From Desulfoluna spongiiphila (lineage in GTDB: Bacteria; Desulfobacterota; Desulfobacteria; Desulfobacterales; Desulfolunaceae): 64,000 nt of DNA. Positions 61,282 through 64,000 of this stretch are shown piece after piece (within the stretch, counting starts at the first letter, position 1; every line of letters begins with the position of its first letter). The stretch covers positions 176,200 through 240,199 of the forward strand of contig NZ_FMUX01000003.1 of assembly GCF_900101345.1 (NCBI RefSeq), in the 5' to 3' direction. The notes below the pieces were generated by a model. That model saw only the letters and a program-made list of their open reading frames with translations. It had not been told where the DNA came from and did not search any database. The position numbers and the translations under genes are program-made.

Positions 61282-61923
61282 ATGAAACATCACATCACAC
61301 TATGGGTGCTGGCCCTTTTTATGATGGGCATCACAGCGGCCACGGTACAGGCACAGGGCTGGTCGATCAAAGCCGATTACACGGAGAGCTGCAGCTGCAA
61401 CCCGACCTGCCCCTGCCTTTTCGGCTCTCCCCCGACACGGGGCTACTGTGAGGGCAACAACCTCATCGAGATCAAGGAGGGCCATTACGGAGACGTGGAC
61501 CTGGGCGGTGTCTCCGTGGTCACGGCCTTCAGCCTCGGGAAATGGCTGAAGGTGTACGTCGATGAAAACGCCTCGGTGGAACAGGCCAAGGCCGTGGTGG
61601 AACTCCTGAAACTGGACGAGACCTTCGGCATCATCTATTCCGGCGGGTCAAAAATCCTCTCTGAAGAAAGGGTTCCCATCGCCGTGGATAAAACCGACAC
61701 CTGGGTCACCTTTTCGGTGCCGGCCTCCAAGGTAGAGATCAAAAAGATGAAAGGCTTAAACGGCAACCCCATCCGCATTAAAAACCTTCCCGTGCCCTTC
61801 ATGGAAGACCATACCCAGTACAAAGCCGTCACCCTGACCCACAAGAGCAAAGGCAAAGAGTTCAAGCACACCGGGACCAACGGCCTCACCTCCAAAATCG
61901 ATGCCTCGGGGACCTTGCAGTAA
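61282..61923 (+). CDS. DUF1326 family exported protein
   Basis: This 213-residue protein has a signal peptide (ITLWVLALFMMGITAATVQA) and is therefore periplasmic or exported. The diagnostic DUF1326 start follows directly: ADYTESCSCNPTCPCLFG, then a fourth-region cysteine in TRGYCEGNN. This makes a cysteine cluster that could bind metal or take part in redox. The rest is beta-rich. The family's function is not known. AGAGGAAA precedes the ATG. Confidence 0.85.
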   Translation: MKHHITLWVLALFMMGITAATVQAQGWSIKADYTESCSCNPTCPCLFGSPPTRGYCEGNNLIEIKEGHYGDVDLGGVSVVTAFSLGKWLKVYVDENASVEQAKAVVELLKLDETFGIIYSGGSKILSEERVPIAVDKTDTWVTFSVPASKVEIKKMKGLNGNPIRIKNLPVPFMEDHTQYKAVTLTHKSKGKEFKHTGTNGLTSKIDASGTLQ

Positions 61924-61942
61924 CCTGAAAAAAAAAGGAGCT

Positions 61943-62052
61943 GCCCCCGGTAACCCTGCCGGGGGCGTTCCCTTTTCAAAAGATTCATAGTAACTATTCA
62001 GCTGCCTCCGGCAGGGTCGCTTTTAGCAAATAACTCCGCAATACCGTTCCGG
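61943..62052. repeat. terminator-like hairpin plus modular repeat fragment
   Basis: GCCCCCGG (61943-61950) pairs with CCGGGGGC (61959-61966), followed by CCCTTTTC, and can end the DUF1326 transcript. Beyond it lie GTAACTATTCAGCT (61990-62003) and a module D half copy (GCCTCCGGCAGGGTCGC, then CTCCGCAATACCG). Confidence 0.7.
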
Positions 62053-62137
62053 TGGCATTCCCGTTTTTCAGCCTGTTGAACCTCTTGTACCGGTTTGGTG
62101 CCCATGGCCCTTCCGGTGAAAGCCCGTGATATACATT

Positions 62138-62575
62138 ATGAAAAGCGTAACACCAGATAATTTCCTCCTGAAATTTTCAGCAAAGATAGATGTCGATATT
62201 TCACGTGAGTCCTTCACCTTCACGAAGGGTAACGTAACCCAAAAAATTCACACCTATATCTATCTTTCCAAGGGTGAAAACGCCCGTATCACCTCTGTGG
62301 GTGAGGTACCGGCCAGGGCTTTTGAGTCCTTTAAAGTTGATCTGTTTGCCACGCATCATGCAGAGGATGGGAGCCGCGACAAATACCAGTGCCTCTCAGC
62401 GTTTTTAAAGCATTGCACCGCATCCATTTCACCAAAGTTTGCCATGATACGCCCCACGTTTATTGTACGCGGCGTCGACGAGCTGCAACCTGTACTGCAT
62501 GGGTATCAGCGGCAGATAATCATGGATGGTTTGAGTGACGCCGGTGCGGCCCACATCATATTCGAAGAGGATTAG
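62138..62575 (+). CDS. hypothetical protein
   Basis: This 145-residue soluble protein has no signal peptide. It has lower GC content and a more even codon mix than its neighbours. The middle (YIYLSKGENARITSVGE) and end (YQRQIIMDGLSDAGAAHIIF) suggest alternating strands and helices. I do not recognise a family. The ATG at 62138 is preferred over a GTG four codons upstream. It lies 114 bases before the sigma-54 activator gene. Confidence 0.55.
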   Translation: MKSVTPDNFLLKFSAKIDVDISRESFTFTKGNVTQKIHTYIYLSKGENARITSVGEVPARAFESFKVDLFATHHAEDGSRDKYQCLSAFLKHCTASISPKFAMIRPTFIVRGVDELQPVLHGYQRQIIMDGLSDAGAAHIIFEED

Positions 62576-62689
62576 ATTTCCGGCAAACCAGATGCAAAGG
62601 TGAAAAATCCACATCTGCCCCCCCATGGTGTGGTACGTTTTTCCTGTTCACTTGGATTGCCGCACAGGATGAAGTTGGAGACGTTACCC

Positions 62690-64000
62690 ATGGAAACCCA
62701 GAAAATATTTGCCGTGATTGCCCAGAAGGTGGCGGAGGCCATTGAGGCGGTGGTCAATATCGATGTCACCGTCATGGACAGCAACATGGTGCGCATTGCC
62801 GGGACGGGCATCTACAAAGACCGGATCGGCCTCAAGATCGAGGAGCAGACAGCCTTCGGGTACGCCCTGAAAACCGGACGGCACTATGTGGTGGAGACTG
62901 CCCGGGAGAGCGAGATCTGCGCGGTGTGCGAAAGGCGGGGGCGGTGCAGCGAAAAGGCGGAGGTGTGCATGCCCCTTAAACGGGGAGATGTGCCCATCGG
63001 TGTCATCGGGGTCATTGCCTTCAGCGACGAGCAGCGGGACAAGATTATCCGGAACAAGGCCCAGTATATCAACTTCATCCAGAAGATGGCCGAGCTCCTG
63101 GAAGCCAAACTCTCGGAAGAGAGGATGTCAAAGGAGAACCAGCTCCTGGCCCTCCGGCTCAAGACCATCCTCAACACCATGCAGGAGGCCCTGGTGGTCT
63201 TCAACCGCACAGGGGACATCCTCTACAAAAATGATCCCCTGAGGCAGCTCCTGGCCGAACTGGCCATCACCGATGCCGGGGGATTCCTGGCAGACCTGTG
63301 GGGCCAGCTCAAGGACAAGGCCCTGAACAGGGAGGTCGTGGAGAACAGGAAAATCCGTATCCGGTTCCACGGCCAGGCATACACCCTCATCGCCTCGGTG
63401 TACCTGATGGATACCAAGGGCAGCGAGTTCATCGTCAAGCTCCATGAATTCATCCGTTTCGAAAAAAAGATGATCCGCTACACCCAGCAGAACCAGGTCA
63501 GCGTGGACTTCGACAGCATCCTCACCGTGTCCGAGAGCCTCCTGGACACCAAGGCCACCGCAACCAAAGCCGCCGAGTCCGACTCCAACGTGCTCATCTA
63601 CGGCGAAAGCGGCACCGGCAAAGAGCTCTTTGCCCGAGCCATCCACAACAGAAGCAAAAGGCGGGACAACGCCTTTATCGCCATCAACTGCGGGGCCATC
63701 CCCGACGAGCTCCTGGAAAGCGAGCTCTTCGGCCATGAAAAAGGGGCCTTCACCGGTGCCATCAACACCCGCATCGGCAAGTTCGAAGGGGCTGACGAAG
63801 GCACCCTCTTCCTGGACGAGATCAGCGAGATGCCCTACGCCCTTCAGGTGAAACTCCTCAGGGTGCTGCAGGAAAAAGAGATCTGCCGGGTGGGCAGCAA
63901 CGAGACCCGAAAAATCGACATCCGCATCATCGCAGCCACCAACGCCGACCTGCGGGAACGCATCGAGGAAAACACCTTCCGGGAAGACCTCTACTACCGG
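62690..64000 (+). CDS. sigma-54-dependent transcriptional activator (3' end outside window)
   Basis: The first 437 residues are visible and the gene runs off the window. Residues 1-130 are a sensor region resembling a sugar-diacid recognition or GAF-like domain. It contains a four-cysteine cluster, C77-x2-C80-x5-C86-x6-C93, that may hold a metal or iron-sulfur centre. Residues about 155-255 look like a PAS domain ([15 protein letters not shown]). The AAA+ domain begins near 275, with Walker A GESGTGKE (about residue 305), the sigma-54 contact loop GAFTGA (about 353) and Walker B LFLDEI. A Fis-type DNA-binding domain is expected beyond the window. It probably activates genes downstream of the window. 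Confidence 0.9.
   Translation, partial: METQKIFAVIAQKVAEAIEAVVNIDVTVMDSNMVRIAGTGIYKDRIGLKIEEQTAFGYALKTGRHYVVETARESEICAVCERRGRCSEKAEVCMPLKRGDVPIGVIGVIAFSDEQRDKIIRNKAQYINFIQKMAELLEAKLSEERMSKENQLLALRLKTILNTMQEALVVFNRTGDILYKNDPLRQLLAELAITDAGGFLADLWGQLKDKALNREVVENRKIRIRFHGQAYTLIASVYLMDTKGSEFIVKLHEFIRFEKKMIRYTQQNQVSVDFDSILTVSESLLDTKATATKAAESDSNVLIYGESGTGKELFARAIHNRSKRRDNAFIAINCGAIPDELLESELFGHEKGAFTGAINTRIGKFEGADEGTLFLDEISEMPYALQVKLLRVLQEKEICRVGSNETRKIDIRIIAATNADLRERIEENTFREDLYYR

Overview
The window is a GC-rich chromosomal segment of an anaerobic Gram-negative bacterium, most likely a sulfate-reducing member of the Desulfobacterota (a Desulfobacteraceae- or Desulfoluna-like organism). This is an inference. 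It rests on a tungstate ABC uptake operon, a DsrP/NrfD-type membrane subunit, phosphotransacetylase and a CoA-transferase, outer-membrane phospholipases, and the general look of the proteins. No rRNA is present to settle it. One tRNA gene, tRNA-Pro(GGG), is present. There is no CRISPR array, transposase or prophage.

Layout. 0-4.4 kb: a BCCT transporter, a split UxaA-type dehydratase (small and large subunits), a CGGC-domain protein and a TrpR-family repressor. 5.3-8.8 kb (minus strand): a regulator plus tungstate ABC transporter operon. 9.4-12.8 kb: HtpX protease, a MarC protein and a rhomboid protease carrying a DnaJ C-terminal-like tail. 13-16.7 kb: a long acetyl-CoA hydrolase/transferase family protein and a small two-gene membrane operon with a stand-alone HAMP protein. 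17-23.4 kb: HrpA helicase, two tandem outer-membrane phospholipase A genes and a small protein. 23.6-24.8 kb: an isolated DsrP/NrfD-like membrane protein. 25-29 kb: a giant MalT/SARP-like regulator and a small unknown protein. 29-34.8 kb: an unusual probable operon of a predicted phosphoesterase-TPR-sulfotransferase fusion followed by a chimeric surface protein/outer-membrane barrel. 35-43 kb: glutamine synthetase, phosphotransacetylase and a second giant regulator. 43.5-51 kb: penicillin-binding protein 1C and a bacterial alpha-2-macroglobulin. 51.5-59.6 kb: rhodanese-TauE pair, DUF374 acyltransferase, MerR-patatin pair with a separate small copy of the MerR effector domain, GNAT, a small basic protein, a long-chain acyl-CoA synthetase and a membrane protein. 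59.9-64 kb: tRNA-Pro, a lipoprotein, a DUF1326 protein, an unknown protein and a sigma-54 activator cut off by the window end.

A recurring theme is envelope and phospholipid turnover: two PldA proteins, a patatin lipase, a DUF374 acyltransferase, a long-chain acyl-CoA synthetase, PBP1C and alpha-2-macroglobulin. These are scattered rather than in one operon.

The most striking non-genic feature is a family of modular intergenic repeats, about 18 full or partial copies. They are bounded by inverted GCCTCCGGCGG / CCGCCGGAGGC ends, and many contain a hairpin with the loop TCGTTCCTC. In several copies the stem sequence differs completely but stays self-complementary. Two copies 28.7 kb apart differ at one position in 171. 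No protein that could mobilise them is visible here.
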